The translations under genes and the position numbers were made by a program. Below the pieces are notes generated by a model. That model saw nothing but the letters and a program-made list of their open reading frames with translations. It had not been told where the DNA came from and made no database searches. Of a DNA stretch of 64,000 nt, positions 12,769-22,544 are shown piece by piece. Numbering within the stretch: position 1 is the first letter of the stretch; each line of letters starts with the position of its first letter. Location: NCBI GenBank assembly GCA_028023455.1, contig JAQFVV010000021.1:8520853-8584852 (forward strand). The letters are read 5' to 3'. The DNA comes from Epiperipatus broadwayi (lineage: Eukaryota; Onychophora; Udeonychophora; Euonychophora; Peripatidae).

Positions 12769-12862
12769 CATGTGTCAAAGCATCGGCCAGGAAGTGAACT
12801 CGCAAACCCGGAACAACTGCTTATAAGGCAGCTGTGCTTACCACTTGACCTCCAATGCTTGA
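12769..12862 (-). mobile_element. tRNA-derived SINE, family 1
   Basis: On the minus strand: CAAGCATTGGAGGTCAAGTG, GTAAGCACAGCTGCCTTATA, a degenerate B-box region and GATGCTTTGACACATGAAAA. The same order (A-box-like GGTGGNNNAGTGGTTAGCAC, CTGCCTTACAAGCAG, B-box-like GGTTCRCTTCC, GCTTTGACACAT, A-rich tail) recurs in several copies here, both orientations. It is short and non-coding, like a tRNA-derived SINE. A second partial copy follows immediately. Confidence 0.7.
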
Positions 12863-12863
12863 C

Positions 12864-12934
12864 TGTTATATTGCAAACCCAGGGCAACTGCTTGTATGGC
12901 AGCTGTGCTTACCACTCGACCACCAATGCTTGAC
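12864..12934 (-). mobile_element. tRNA-derived SINE, family 1, partial second unit
   Basis: Repeats the head of the preceding SINE (CAAGCATTGGTGGTCGAGTG, CACAGCTGCC, AAGCAGTTGCCCTGGGTTTG) but lacks the GCTTTGACACAT tail. The two same-strand units make a head-to-tail dimer. Confidence 0.7.
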
Positions 12935-13110
12935 CGTTATATATTTATACAAGATTCTACAAGTTTACAATTACCTCAGATTTTCTTTCAAAAATATTCT
13001 CCAATTCCTCTCATTATTATACTCGATCACATAAACTTCTAAATCTAATTCCTTGACATTCAGATACACTTAGGTTGTCTTTCATAAACCATATAATCAG
13101 CAAACAAAAT

Positions 13111-13205
13111 AAGCGTTGGTGGCAGAGTGGTCAGCACAGCTGCCTTACAAGCAGTTTTCGTGGGTTCACTTCCCGGCCGATGCTTTGACACATAGAAAAA
13201 AAAAT
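13111..13205 (+). mobile_element. tRNA-derived SINE, family 1
   Basis: AAGCGTTGGTGGCAGAGTGG, CACAGCTGCCTTACAAGCAG, GGGTTCACTTCCCGGCCGAT and CTTTGACACATAG followed by A residues. One of the best preserved family members; the A-box-like GGTGGCAGAGTGGTCAGCAC and B-box-like GGTTCACTTCC are clear. A 67-codon open frame over it is not a gene. Confidence 0.75.
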
Positions 13206-13209
13206 AAGA

Positions 13210-13815
13210 ATTTTATGAATAATAATATTATCATCTTGATTTTCAATCAATTCCACAAAGCTTTAAAACTAAAATACAATTTAAACCACTTGCCATATGT
13301 ACTTAAATGTGATTTATAATTCTGTTAGAAATTCATATTTTTTATGATTAGCTAGCTCATCTGATCAATGTACATTCTACTATATCCCAGAACATCTGTT
13401 GTAAGAGTGAATAGAAAATCCAGAAGTAAATAAAAAAGAGGAAAGTCATGTGATATTATGTTGATTTCATTTTATATTAGCCAAACTGGTTACAGTTAAA
13501 TAAAACTGAAATCATTAAAATATACAGTAACTTGATTAGTGTGAGATTCATATAACTATATAAACAATTTGACTTGAGTTTAAAACCTTAACTTATGAGA
13601 TTATGAGTGAATATCAAGTACCCTATAATTTGTTTTGTTTGATTATATGAATATATGTTACCTTCTAATGTAGTCCTTAATATTTATACAGCATGTTTAA
13701 CTTTATACGATATCATCTTAAACGGAAAATATTGATTCGCCATATGTATTTCTGCCCACATACATATTTATGATATTACATTTGCTTGGTTACATATTTT
13801 CTTCCAAAACAGAGA
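13210..13815. other. AT-rich DNA, no feature seen
   Basis: No recognisable repeat or coding similarity between the SINE and the 3' end of the RTE element. Confidence 0.55.
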
Positions 13816-13835
13816 GTAATCATTCATCATCATCA

Positions 13836-14156
13836 TCAACCATTATCAATCCACTGCAGGATAAAGGTCTCTCCAAGTTTAATCCATCTTCTCCGATCTT
13901 TAGCTTCTCTTCTCCACACCACCCCTGCACACTTTCTTATTTCATCCATCCATCTCACATGTGGTCTCTTTCTGGATCTTTTACAATCTCTTGGAATCCA
14001 GTTTAAAATTTCAATTGTCCATCTATTATCATCTCTTCTAGCAATATGTCCAGCCCAACTCCACTTCAATCTTTTAATTTTTTCAATGAGGTCAGTAACA
14101 CCTGTTTGTTCTCTTACCCATACACTGCATTTTCCATCTCTTCTTGTTACTTCCCA
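13836..14156 (-). CDS. RTE C-terminal segment, frameshifted
   Basis: About 105 codons in frame after the second frameshift: VTRRDGKCSVWVREQTGV, IEKIKRLKWSWAGHIARR, DNRWTIEILNWIPR, RKRPHVRWMDEIRKCAG, and a stop at 13836-13838. This Trp/Arg-rich C-terminus is characteristic of RTE proteins and recurs in the copies at 11.6, 30.5, 55.7 and 60.3 kb. The open frame itself extends upstream to 14258, but that extension is out of frame with the element protein. Confidence 0.85.
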   Translation of the reverse strand, partial: WEVTRRDGKCSVWVREQTGVTDLIEKIKRLKWSWAGHIARRDDNRWTIEILNWIPRDCKRSRKRPHVRWMDEIRKCAGVVWRREAKDRRRWIKLGETFILQWIDNG

Positions 14157-16110
14157 ACATGCATCTCTCCATACTTCTTTGAGTGGTCTGGAGTCTCTGT
14201 ATTGCTCTTCTATTAAGTGTCCAAGTCTCAGATCCATAAGTAAGAACTGGTAAAACACATTTGTTAAAAACCTTCCTTTTCAAACACATAGGCATATTTC
14301 CTTTTAGTATCAAGTTATTTCTACCAAAAGCACTCCAACCAAGTTTAATTCTATGATTAATTTCATCCATTATGTTTCCATCTGTATTAATAATCTGACC
14401 AAGGTATTTGTAACTGTTAACTTCTTCTAATTCATCATAATCAATCTTTATTTTCATATTTTGAGCAAATCGATTAAACATTACTTTAGTCTTTTTAACA
14501 TTTATCTTTAGTCCTACTTTCCTACTTTCATCTGATAACTCCTGCAACATTTCCTGCAGCTCTGAAGCATTATTTGCAAAAACAACTATATCATCTGCAA
14601 AATCTAAATGACTTAAATAATCTCCATTTACTTTCACTCCTTTAGTTTCCCATTTTAATCCACAAAATACTTCTTGCAACACTGCTGTAAAAAGTTTTGG
14701 AGATATGGAGTCACCTTGTCTTACACCTTTCTCAATGTTGACTTTCCCAGTATCATTATGTAATCTAATTGTTGCTGTTGCATTTTTATAAATATTCTTT
14801 AAAATATGACAATATCCTGGATCTATACCTTGATGATCCAATGCTTTAATCACTGAAGAAATGTTTATAGAATCAAATGCCTTTTCATAATCTACAAATC
14901 CAAAACATAATGGCAACTCATATTCATTTGTCCTTTCTATAACTTCTCTCAATACCTGGATATGATCTACTGTACTAAAACCACTTTTAAATCCAGCTTG
15001 TTCCCTTGGTTGGTGGAAATCCAATGTTCTTTGTAGACGAGTTGTAATTATCTTGGTAAAAATTTTGTATAAAACTGATAAAAGGCTGATAGGTCTGTAA
15101 TTTCTAATATCTTCTTTATCACCTTTTTTAAATATTAATATTATTACTGCATTCTTCCAATCATCTGGTACATCTTTATCATTTAGACATTTGGTATATA
15201 ACTTTGCTAAAAAAAATTCTATTTCTTCACCTGCTTCTTTTAATATATCAATTATAATTCCATCATTACCTGGAGCCTTTCCTTTCTTCATACATTTAAT
15301 TGCATGTTTCACTTCTTCATTTAAAATTCTGGGCAATTCAGAAGATGTAATAGAAATAGGAGGTACTTGTTCTTTATTACTATATAATTCTTGATAAAAG
15401 TCTTCTACCCATTTCATAATGTCATCTCTCTTTTTAGTAATAATTCCATCTTTTTTTCTTATTGCAGATATAAATTTCCTACCAATACCAAAATGTTGTT
15501 TTACATTCTTGAGACTTTTATTTTCTTCTACAGCTTTCCTTGCTAGTTCACAGTTATACTTTCTTATATCATTTTCAACTCTTTTCCATACCATTTTACA
15601 AAATTCAAGATATTCAATCCTTTTTAATGCATCATTTTTGTATATCTTCATATTCCTTCTTTTCTTCATAAATTCTCTAGTCTCAGTAGAAATTTTATTG
15701 GTCAATTGCTGCTTTTTTCTACCAGCTATCTTTGTTGCAGTTTTTAAAAGTGTATCAGTTATTTTCATATTAATTTCATTCAAATCTGAATCATGTTCAA
15801 AATCTACTAATACTTGAAACCAATTTGTAAGTTCTAATTTAAATTCATTAGAATGTTTCTGAAGATTAGGAATATCAACTGTAAAAATTGTTTTTCTTAA
15901 TAATTTTTGTCTCTCTAGTTTTGCATTAACACATATCTTACATCTTACTAATCGATGATCACTTCCTGTGTTAAATTTATTAAGAACATTACAATCTTGA
16001 AATATGTATTTTCTGTTAGTCAAAATATAATCCAATTCTGCTGTACCTTCATTTGGATGCTTCCATGATGACCATTTCCTTTTAATATTTTTCTCAAAAA
16101 AAGAATTCAT
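14092..16110 (-). CDS. RTE reverse transcriptase segment
   Basis: 672 codons. It opens with the end of the endonuclease domain (MNSFFEKN, RKWSSWKHP, ELDYILTNRK, GSDHRLV at about residue 49) and a linker, then a complete reverse transcriptase: KGKAPGNDGI, IFKKGDKEDIRNYRPISLL, EQAGFKSGFSTVDHI, GFVDYEKAFDSI (motif A Asp), GVRQGDSISPKLF (motif B), HLDFADDIVVFA (motif C), LKINVKKTKVMF and YKYLGQII. It copies element RNA onto nicked target DNA. After TTQRSMERCMLG the frame slips (about 14150-14156, consistent with one extra base) and the last 25 or so residues before the stop at 14092 are off-frame. The true protein continues in the frame annotated at 13836-14156. Plus-strand open frames inside this interval are shadows. 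Confidence 0.93.
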   Translation of the reverse strand: MNSFFEKNIKRKWSSWKHPNEGTAELDYILTNRKYIFQDCNVLNKFNTGSDHRLVRCKICVNAKLERQKLLRKTIFTVDIPNLQKHSNEFKLELTNWFQVLVDFEHDSDLNEINMKITDTLLKTATKIAGRKKQQLTNKISTETREFMKKRRNMKIYKNDALKRIEYLEFCKMVWKRVENDIRKYNCELARKAVEENKSLKNVKQHFGIGRKFISAIRKKDGIITKKRDDIMKWVEDFYQELYSNKEQVPPISITSSELPRILNEEVKHAIKCMKKGKAPGNDGIIIDILKEAGEEIEFFLAKLYTKCLNDKDVPDDWKNAVIILIFKKGDKEDIRNYRPISLLSVLYKIFTKIITTRLQRTLDFHQPREQAGFKSGFSTVDHIQVLREVIERTNEYELPLCFGFVDYEKAFDSINISSVIKALDHQGIDPGYCHILKNIYKNATATIRLHNDTGKVNIEKGVRQGDSISPKLFTAVLQEVFCGLKWETKGVKVNGDYLSHLDFADDIVVFANNASELQEMLQELSDESRKVGLKINVKKTKVMFNRFAQNMKIKIDYDELEEVNSYKYLGQIINTDGNIMDEINHRIKLGWSAFGRNNLILKGNMPMCLKRKVFNKCVLPVLTYGSETWTLNRRAIQRLQTTQRSMERCMLGSNKKRWKMQCMGKRTNRCY

Positions 16111-16799
16111 AATATAAAGTTTTTCTTTTTTTCAGCAAACTCCACTAGTCTATGCCCTCTCTCATTTCTATTACCATAACCAAAATTACCTACAGCACTT
16201 TCATCTTTCATTTGTTTACCAATTCTAGCATTAAAGTCTCCCATAACAATTTTAAAATGTTGTTTACTCTGATCAAAAGCCTTTTGTACATCCATATAAA
16301 AATCTTCTACTACTTCATCACTATGAGCACTTGTTGGGGCATAAACCTGAATTATCTGCATTTGGTATCTGCTATTAAGTTGTATAACTAATCTTGCCAC
16401 TCTGTCTGATACACCATCAATCTCCACAATGTTGTTCTTCCACTTTTTATTTATAATGAATCCTACTCCACTTGTATTTCCAATATTTGTGCCTTTATAA
16501 TAGAGTACATGTCCACTTTTTAAATCAATTGTCTCTTCACCTTTTCTTCTAACTTCACAAAGTCCAATAATGTCCCATTTAATATAAGACAGTTCTTCTT
16601 CTAATTCTTGCAATCTTCCTTCACTTGAAAGTGATCTGCAGTTGTAAGTACCTAAATAAAAAGTCATCATCAAATGGCAGCCTGGGTCCGCAATCAGGGG
16701 ATTCTTAGCACCCTCTGCCTTCAGCCACCAACCGCTGCCTTGGTTGGTGACTTTACAGCCTCCTGGGAATAAGGGCCATGATTTATTTTTGTCTGTCAT
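16107..16799 (-). CDS. RTE endonuclease segment (APE-type), first part of the polyprotein
   Basis: 230 codons. After a leader of about 45 residues come the apurinic-endonuclease-like motifs of LINE proteins: GTYNCRSL, WDIIGLCEVRRKGE with the metal-binding Glu, SGVGFIINKKW, IQVYAPTSAHSDE and IVMGDFNARIG with the catalytic Asp/Asn pair. The last endonuclease motif (GSDHRLV) is in the next frame. The enzyme nicks target DNA to prime reverse transcription. The frame is lost in A runs close to the end (about 16118-16132): the segment stops at TGA, which overlaps the next ATG as ATGA. In the neighbouring frame the run-up to MNSFF matches related RTE proteins, so I read the two ORFs as one broken frame and not as natural overlapping genes. 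The start at 16799 is the first Met; the true one is uncertain. Confidence 0.88.
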   Translation of the reverse strand: MTDKNKSWPLFPGGCKVTNQGSGWWLKAEGAKNPLIADPGCHLMMTFYLGTYNCRSLSSEGRLQELEEELSYIKWDIIGLCEVRRKGEETIDLKSGHVLYYKGTNIGNTSGVGFIINKKWKNNIVEIDGVSDRVARLVIQLNSRYQMQIIQVYAPTSAHSDEVVEDFYMDVQKAFDQSKQHFKIVMGDFNARIGKQMKDESAVGNFGYGNRNERGHRLVEFAEKKKNFIL

Positions 16800-17114
16800 A
16801 ATTGTATATATCTATTAGGAAAATATCATTTACACAAACATTCATTCTGCCTTATCAGGCAACTGAGAAGAAAGACCATGGTGTTTCTTGATCTTAAACT
16901 CAGAGGTAAAAAGCCAATAAACTCATCACGCTGGCTAAAGCGTGTTGGTGAGCAGCCCATCCATGTTCGTATACTATATGCATAATCACATACTAAGAAC
17001 GTATGGAGTGGACATTATGAATTTGCCCTGCTCGGTTCCTTTAAGGCCTCCAAGAGGAATCAAAGGGTCTCCTTTCAGTTAATAACAAACTCATCTCTGC
17101 AGCCGACTAATCAT

Positions 17115-19445
17115 TATACTTGTGTAAATTAATAAACTAACTACTCTATTTCTCTTGAAATATCTATTCATCAAATGTATTTACGCACATGCACATAATT
17201 TTTATATCACAGTACATTATGTATATACTGCATAAATATATAATTTTTACTTATATTAGAAAATATATGTACCTTGTATATGTAAATTCGCTGTTGAATT
17301 TTATCTACCACCTGTGGAGGTGAGTCTTTTGTTTGCCCCTAAATTGTTGAAGTAACTTTTATTTGTAAGTATTGACTCAATTCAGTGTAATACAATTGAT
17401 GGAGAAAACTGCTATTGTTTTTGAAATTTTGTAAAAAAAAAATCTCTTTTTACAGCTGTCTTGTCACATGCCTAAACCATAAAACGGTGAATTGTTTTAT
17501 TGTTTCTAGGCAGACAGAAATCTAAGCATTTTGAGAGACTTTGCTTGGAATTTGTGGGGGCAAAAAAAGAAGTATGAGAAAGAAATCCTTTTTCACTTTG
17601 TGAGTCATTCGTGTGATGCAATAGTTCTTTTCTGAAAGCAATTGAGAGAAAGTAAATGGCACACCTGAGACAGGTGATCTTTGGAGTCAGCTGCTTAAAA
17701 TTTAATTAATTACAGGATTTTTAAATTTTAGCTTGATTGAACAGGAAACAATAAAACAGTCGAATCGTGAGGATTAATAAGAATGTTAAATCTTCGGTAC
17801 ATTTTTATTCACTCAAATTTTCATAAGTCGTAAAATAATAATAATACTTATCTATTTATAGTTGCATGAGTAAATAGTTTTTAAAAAAACAACAATATAG
17901 TATTACATATTTTTAAACAATCCCTCATTTAATCTTTGCTTTTTAAAATAATTTCCAACATGGCATAAATTTTAATGTTTTTAATATACATTGCTAAACG
18001 TTATTTATTTTGTGAATGGATTTTATTTTTTGACAAATAGATATAGTATTAATAAAACATCGTAAGAAATCTGTAGAGATTTCTAATCACAGAATAGAAC
18101 TCACTACTGGCTTTCATATGTTGGTGATTATTAACCGTGCATTCCATAATTTGCGTTTTGCATAACTACATAAATTAGAAGCCATTAAATCTAATATCGG
18201 AAACAGACATAATGACCGTGGATTACCCAGAATCTGTTGTTGAGACTCCAGTAATATCCTAGAAAAATCAAATGGTGGTACGATAATCTGTGATCAACCT
18301 TGGGATGAAGTTACCATAAAGTTACCTTTTTTTTTTTTTCAAATTTAAAACCAGGACATTTGAAAAAGCTCAAACAACATGAGTATAATCGCTGTCGTAA
18401 AATGTAGGTTGAAAAAATGTTACAGAAAATGCTTATCTTTTTTTGTCTTTAAGTGAAGTAATACAACAAGCGAATCAAGTGTAGCATTAGAACAAAGTGA
18501 TTTTAATAAAAAAAGATACAAAGTACTTATAATTTCCTAAACTGTACTTATTAAATTTCATAACTAACTAGTATTGTTTATGTTATCATTAAATGTTATT
18601 AATCACATCCTTACTTTTTCTTTATTAGGATTTTGATATAAATGATCATTGCCATGGACATTATTTTAATGAATTTATTATATCAATTAATGTCTTTGTG
18701 ATACAATCTTTATTGTTCATATTATTGCACCCATTGAATTCTTATTTATATTGTCTATTGATTAGCTTTGTAATTCATTTATTTATTTTTTTGCAATTGC
18801 ATTTAGTCTTATTGCTACCTTAATGTCTAATAGAATATGCTTGTATTGACTTTCTTTATTGAATATTATGTCCATTGATTCAAATGGTAAATATATTATT
18901 TTCATGTTTATTTTCTAAATATATTATTTTTATGTTTATTTGCTAAATATATTATATTATAAAATATATTATTTTCTGTTTTATTATTATTATTTATTTA
19001 TTACATCTAATAGTTTAGTTGCATTTGTTTCTTTAGTGCTATATGATTGGTGGCTTCATGGATGAAAAGAATGTACCAGTGAAGAATACTACTTGCACTT
19101 AGCAGAATTTAATAAAAAAAATATGAACCCATGCAAAAGGCCAATCACATATGATGTCATTTTACAATCATTCTTGATTTAACATTCAGAAGGATATATT
19201 TATCTGAGGAAACTCATCTTATATCTTCAGTTAAGTATCTGATATACTTAATAGCATTCCATACATTTTCTGTAAGGCAAATTATCTTTTGATAACTAAT
19301 AAAACAATATATGAAGGAACAGAAAGTCATTGCAAACAGCTGGAGTTGAGCAGGCTCACAAACATTTCTCTTGCTAGTAGTTAATTGAGTACCTACAGAT
19401 TTAATGTGGGCAATGTTTCCCCAACTAAAAATTTAGTATTCGCCA
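17115..19445. other. AT-rich DNA, no gene seen
   Basis: No recognisable reading frame. A weak inverted pair (GAATTGTTTTATTGTTTC near 17490 and GAAACAATAAAACAGTCGAA near 17745) could mark a decayed foldback, but the arms are short and boundaries unclear. Confidence 0.45.
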
Positions 19446-19449
19446 ATAG

Positions 19450-19605
19450 CCCATCAGACATCACATGATCACCACTCTTTATGCTTACGCAAACTGTTTT
19501 CACAGAGGCAAAACTCTCCATATCTATGCACAAACCTTCCTGCATCCATTGATTATTCTGGCTTGCACTGGGTGGTATGGAGAGTTTTGCCTTTGTGATT
19601 CACCA
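19450..19605. mobile_element. Repeat family A, copy 2 (truncated foldback)
   Basis: Contains GACATCACATGATCACCA, GGCAAAACTCTCCATATCTA, GCACAAACCTTCCTGCATCC and TATGGAGAGTTTTGCCTTTG. The outer AGGCAAAACTCTCCAT and ATGGAGAGTTTTGCCT are inverted. The CTGATGA core present in other copies is missing, so this is an internally deleted member. Confidence 0.6.
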
Positions 19606-20311
19606 ATAAAATAAATTAGGGCTAGAGGCACTATTTTGGAAGCATTTTCATCACAACTCAAAGTAGCATCAGCCAGCATTTCAAAAATGTTGTTTTAAGA
19701 AATTACTTTAGATCCAATCTATTAATAGATAAGGAAAATAAGTTAGTCCATGATCTGAAGATACTCCTAAATAGCATAGATTAAAGTTTGTGTTTGAATT
19801 AATTGTTGCAACATGCAGTTTATGAGATGCTTCCTTACTGCTTAGAAGAAAGTTGAGCTAAGCCATCTAATCATTTTAAATTAGATGTCAAAGTGCTGGA
19901 TTTTAATAGGTTGTCTAACCAGGGTATCAGATCAAGAAAATAGCTAGCATTTATACATTATGCTTCACTTTTTTATGTTTCCATTTTATTTAATTTATTT
20001 AAGGCCATTGCTCCCCTTCATTATTAATAATCATTAAATCAATCATTATATAAGAATCTTGAGGCCCAATGATTAATGCATGTACATGCCATGTCCTTGA
20101 CATGGAGAAAATAATATTTTTGAGGTTTCATATATTCTTAAGACTTTTGATGTGAAAATATTTTTTAGAGAATTCATATATGTAAACTATTTGGGTGACC
20201 TGACAATGTATCCTGAGAACTTAGAGAAGACACACAAGATTAAGTTTTCAAATTTGCATATGTTTTTTCATTTGCATAACAAAATAGTTCCCTTTCCTTT
20301 TTTATAATATA

Positions 20312-20411
20312 AAGTTGAGTGCACCTTTGGTGAAGTTCACCATAAACATAAATAATGCAAACTTCACTGAAAGTGTGCTCATTAACTTCACCAAAAACAT
20401 ACTCAACTTTA
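20312..20411. repeat. Foldback of about 100 bp with 27-29-bp arms
   Basis: AAAGTTGAGTGCACCTTTGG and GGTGAAGTT at the left mirror AACTTCACC, AAAAACATACTCAACTTT at the right, with a further inner AACTTCAC palindrome. No coding content. Confidence 0.65.
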
Positions 20412-20774
20412 GATTATAAAAAGAAAAGAATGCAAGTTGCTATGTAGATGAACACGTATACAAATTTGAATTATAAATACAAATAAATGGAAAAGCAGAG
20501 CACTAAAATGAAGCTTGTGAATAAAAGAATCCTGGGCAAAAGTTATCAAGAAAAGTTATGTACAAATTCCTACAATAATATAAAAAATATATTTCTTTTA
20601 AACACTGAGTATCTCTATGTCACAGTTGTTCTCAAACATTTAAGAGTTATTCCGGCTTATAGCAGTAACAAAAATATGGGCATTTCTTACAAGGATGACT
20701 TTGTGAATTTGGGCTACTAAAAGTTAAAAAATTTTAGCTGCCTACTTAAAAGATTTTTGTTTTTATCAATCATA

Positions 20775-21035
20775 AACAAAGGCAAACTCTCCATACAGTA
20801 GTGCCACCCTGTGCCAAACAGATCCAAGGTTCCTCACTGATGATGACCACAAGCCAGAAACTAGTCTGGGGATATTGGATGAGTAGGCACTAGATAGGGA
20901 TTTTATGCACAAGCCTTCTGGCATCCATTTATTACTCTGTTTGGTACAGGGTGGCACTACTGTATGGAGAGTTTTGCCTTTGTTTACAACAATTAGGTGC
21001 TAGTATAGAGATGGTGATCATGTGATGTTTTATCA
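20775..21035 (+). mobile_element. Repeat family A, copy 3 (foldback form)
   Basis: Outer arms of roughly 45 bp are inverted: GGCAAACTCTCCATACAGTA and GTGCCACCCTGTGCC against GGTACAGGGTGGCACTAC and TGTATGGAGAGTTTTGCC. Between them lie GATCCAAGGTTCCTCACTGA, CTGATGA at 20837-20843, GAAA at 20857-20860 and CTAGTCTGGGGATATTGG. The copy ends with GGTGATCATGTGATGTTT, the inverse of the start of copy 1. A minus-strand 63-codon open frame is a shadow. Confidence 0.65.
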
Positions 21036-21409
21036 ATCATGTTTCAAAATGTTCAGCAAACCTTTTTGAGGCAAATTATCAATAGAAATCTTTGATTTGC
21101 AATGATTTATTTAAAGATTGCATCACTTACCTGTGCCTACAATCTTGACTTTGAATCAGGGCCTGATAAACATTAGAAATTGTTTAAATTTAAAACTAAT
21201 CTATGATTATTATTTCAGATAGTTGACACCAATAATAAACGTAATGTTAATTGAAAAATTGTTTTCTAATTTTAAATAGAGTATAATAATTTCAATTAAA
21301 CATGAGTAAATATGATGACTGAAAAAAATATAACAAAATGTAAGAATCTATCTGCAGACAAACTGTGAAATTACTTAAAAGTAAAGACTACCAAAATATT
21401 ACATTATCA

Positions 21410-21545
21410 CCATTTCCCATGGATGCAGGAACATTTGTGCATAAAATCATCATCTAGTGCTTATTCATTCAATATCCCCAGACCAGTTTCTAAACTGTGG
21501 CCTTCATCAGAGAGGAGCCTTGGATCTGAGAGCATTGTAAGTAGA
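21410..21545 (-). mobile_element. Repeat family A, copy 4 (minus strand)
   Basis: On the minus strand: CAATGCTCTCAGATCCAAGG, CTCTCTGATGAAGGCCACAG, GAAACTGGTCTGGGGATATT, AATGAATAAGCACTAGATGA and GGATGCAGGAACATTTG-like sequence complementary to 21424-21440. CTGATGA is complementary to 21504-21510. It lies head to head with copy 5. Confidence 0.65.
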
Positions 21546-21905
21546 TTTAGGAATCCAACAAAATCCTCCAGCAACAACCTATTACCTATTTAGTTAACTA
21601 TAATGCTAGGAGTTCAAGATAAAAACACCTTGGATTATAATTATTAAGATATTATTATCTTGCATTTCTAGCTTGCTAGTTAACTAAATAAATAAAAGTT
21701 GGTGGCGGGAGATTTGCTTTGGATCTTTAGTTCTAGGTACAATACTCTGAGATTCAAAACTTGTCACTGATGGAAGTCATATGCTAGAAACTAGTCTGGG
21801 TATTTTGGATGAATAGGCACTAGATGAAGATTTTATGCACAAATCTTCCTGAATCCATTTATTACTAAGACTTGAACTGGATGGCACTTCTGTATGGAGA
21901 CATTG
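21546..21905 (+). mobile_element. Repeat family A, copy 5 (plus strand, head to head with copy 4)
   Basis: From the centre, TAGTTAACTAAATAAATAAA and AGTTGGTGGCGGGAGATTTG on this strand mirror sequence on the other side (TATTTAGTTAACTA near 21587). Then GATCTTTAGTTCTAGGTACA, GTCACTGATGGAAGTCATAT (CTGATGG, one change from CTGATGA, 21767-21773), GAAACTAGTCTGGGTATTTT and a tail ending GTATGGAGA. The pair forms an inverted dimer of about 500 bp, an arrangement often seen for Penelope-like elements. Confidence 0.6.
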
Positions 21906-22302
21906 CTACTCATAAAAGTGAAGAGATAGAAATTCATAATTTTCCATTTTGATTTACAATTTTAAATACCAGCTAATAATTTTTGTCCAGGTAAATATGT
22001 GAACTTTAAATTATGTTCACAGTTAAGAAGATGCATTAATGTTATGTGCTATGAGACTTTTCTGTAGGCCCTGAGTCCATAGTCTGACTTTATCTTGAGT
22101 AAGATAAGTCAACTGCTTCTGATAAATATGATGTGATTGTTTATGCTTAGAGTTTATAACCAGAACACGATTCATTTGAAAGCATATATCTTAAGGCCTG
22201 AACAGAATATTGTTTCATAATTATTTTGTATTATCTTTAACTATATAGAATTATGTGAGGTAAAGTATTTTTCTTTTCTATAAATATATAACAATTTAGA
22301 TT

Positions 22303-22333
<31 letters not shown>

Positions 22334-22370
22334 GTTAAAACGAAGATTTGCACGGGTTAAATATATAAAA

Positions 22371-22539
22371 TACATATTTTGCGGGTTCATCCGTGTTAAA
22401 AACTTTTAATATCAATACACTGACGTTTCGACTTGGTCACACAAGCCATCGACTCTGTGGATGGCTTGTGTGACCAAGTCGAAACGTCAGTGTATTGATA
22501 TTAAAAGTTTTTAACACGGATGAACCCGCAAAATATGTA
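22371..22539. repeat. Perfect hairpin, two 80-bp arms and a 9-nt loop
   Basis: Bases 22371-22450 are the exact reverse complement of 22460-22539, with GACTCTGTG between them; TA-rich flanks extend the pairing. No mismatch was seen, so the structure is young or maintained by conversion. The arm has GGCTTGTGTGACCAAGTC followed by GAAACGTC; a short helix before GAAACG is the pattern of PLE terminal-repeat hammerheads, though CTGATGA itself is absent (GTGGATGG). No coding content. Confidence 0.85.
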
Positions 22540-22544
22540 TTATA

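Larger units (their letters stand above)
13822..17110 (-). mobile_element. Near-complete RTE-clade LINE
   Basis: Minus strand, 5' to 3': an untranslated leader (about 17110 down to 16800), an endonuclease segment, a reverse transcriptase segment, a C-terminal segment, and a short 3' end with the ATGATGATGATGA tail typical of RTE elements (13822-13838). The protein follows the endonuclease-RT architecture of arthropod RTE elements, often annotated craniofacial development protein 2-like. The 5' limit is a minimum: bases 16842-16925 are also present in the deletion derivative at 30.3 kb, so the element extends at least there; extension to about 17110 is judged from the higher-GC sequence. Only two small frameshifts separate the coding segments and all RT signature motifs are intact, so this is a comparatively young copy. 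Confidence 0.88.

Noticed and set aside
13770-14253. Plus-strand open frames of 78 and 155 codons
   Set aside because: Antisense shadows of the RTE C-terminal coding region.
16107-16110. ATGA overlap of two RTE ORFs as a natural stop-start coupling site
   Set aside because: The frame before the ATG matches the related RTE protein without interruption, so the break looks like a slip in A runs and not programmed coupling.
22371-22539. A bacterial-type terminator or operator
   Set aside because: The arms are far too long and the context is eukaryotic repeat DNA.
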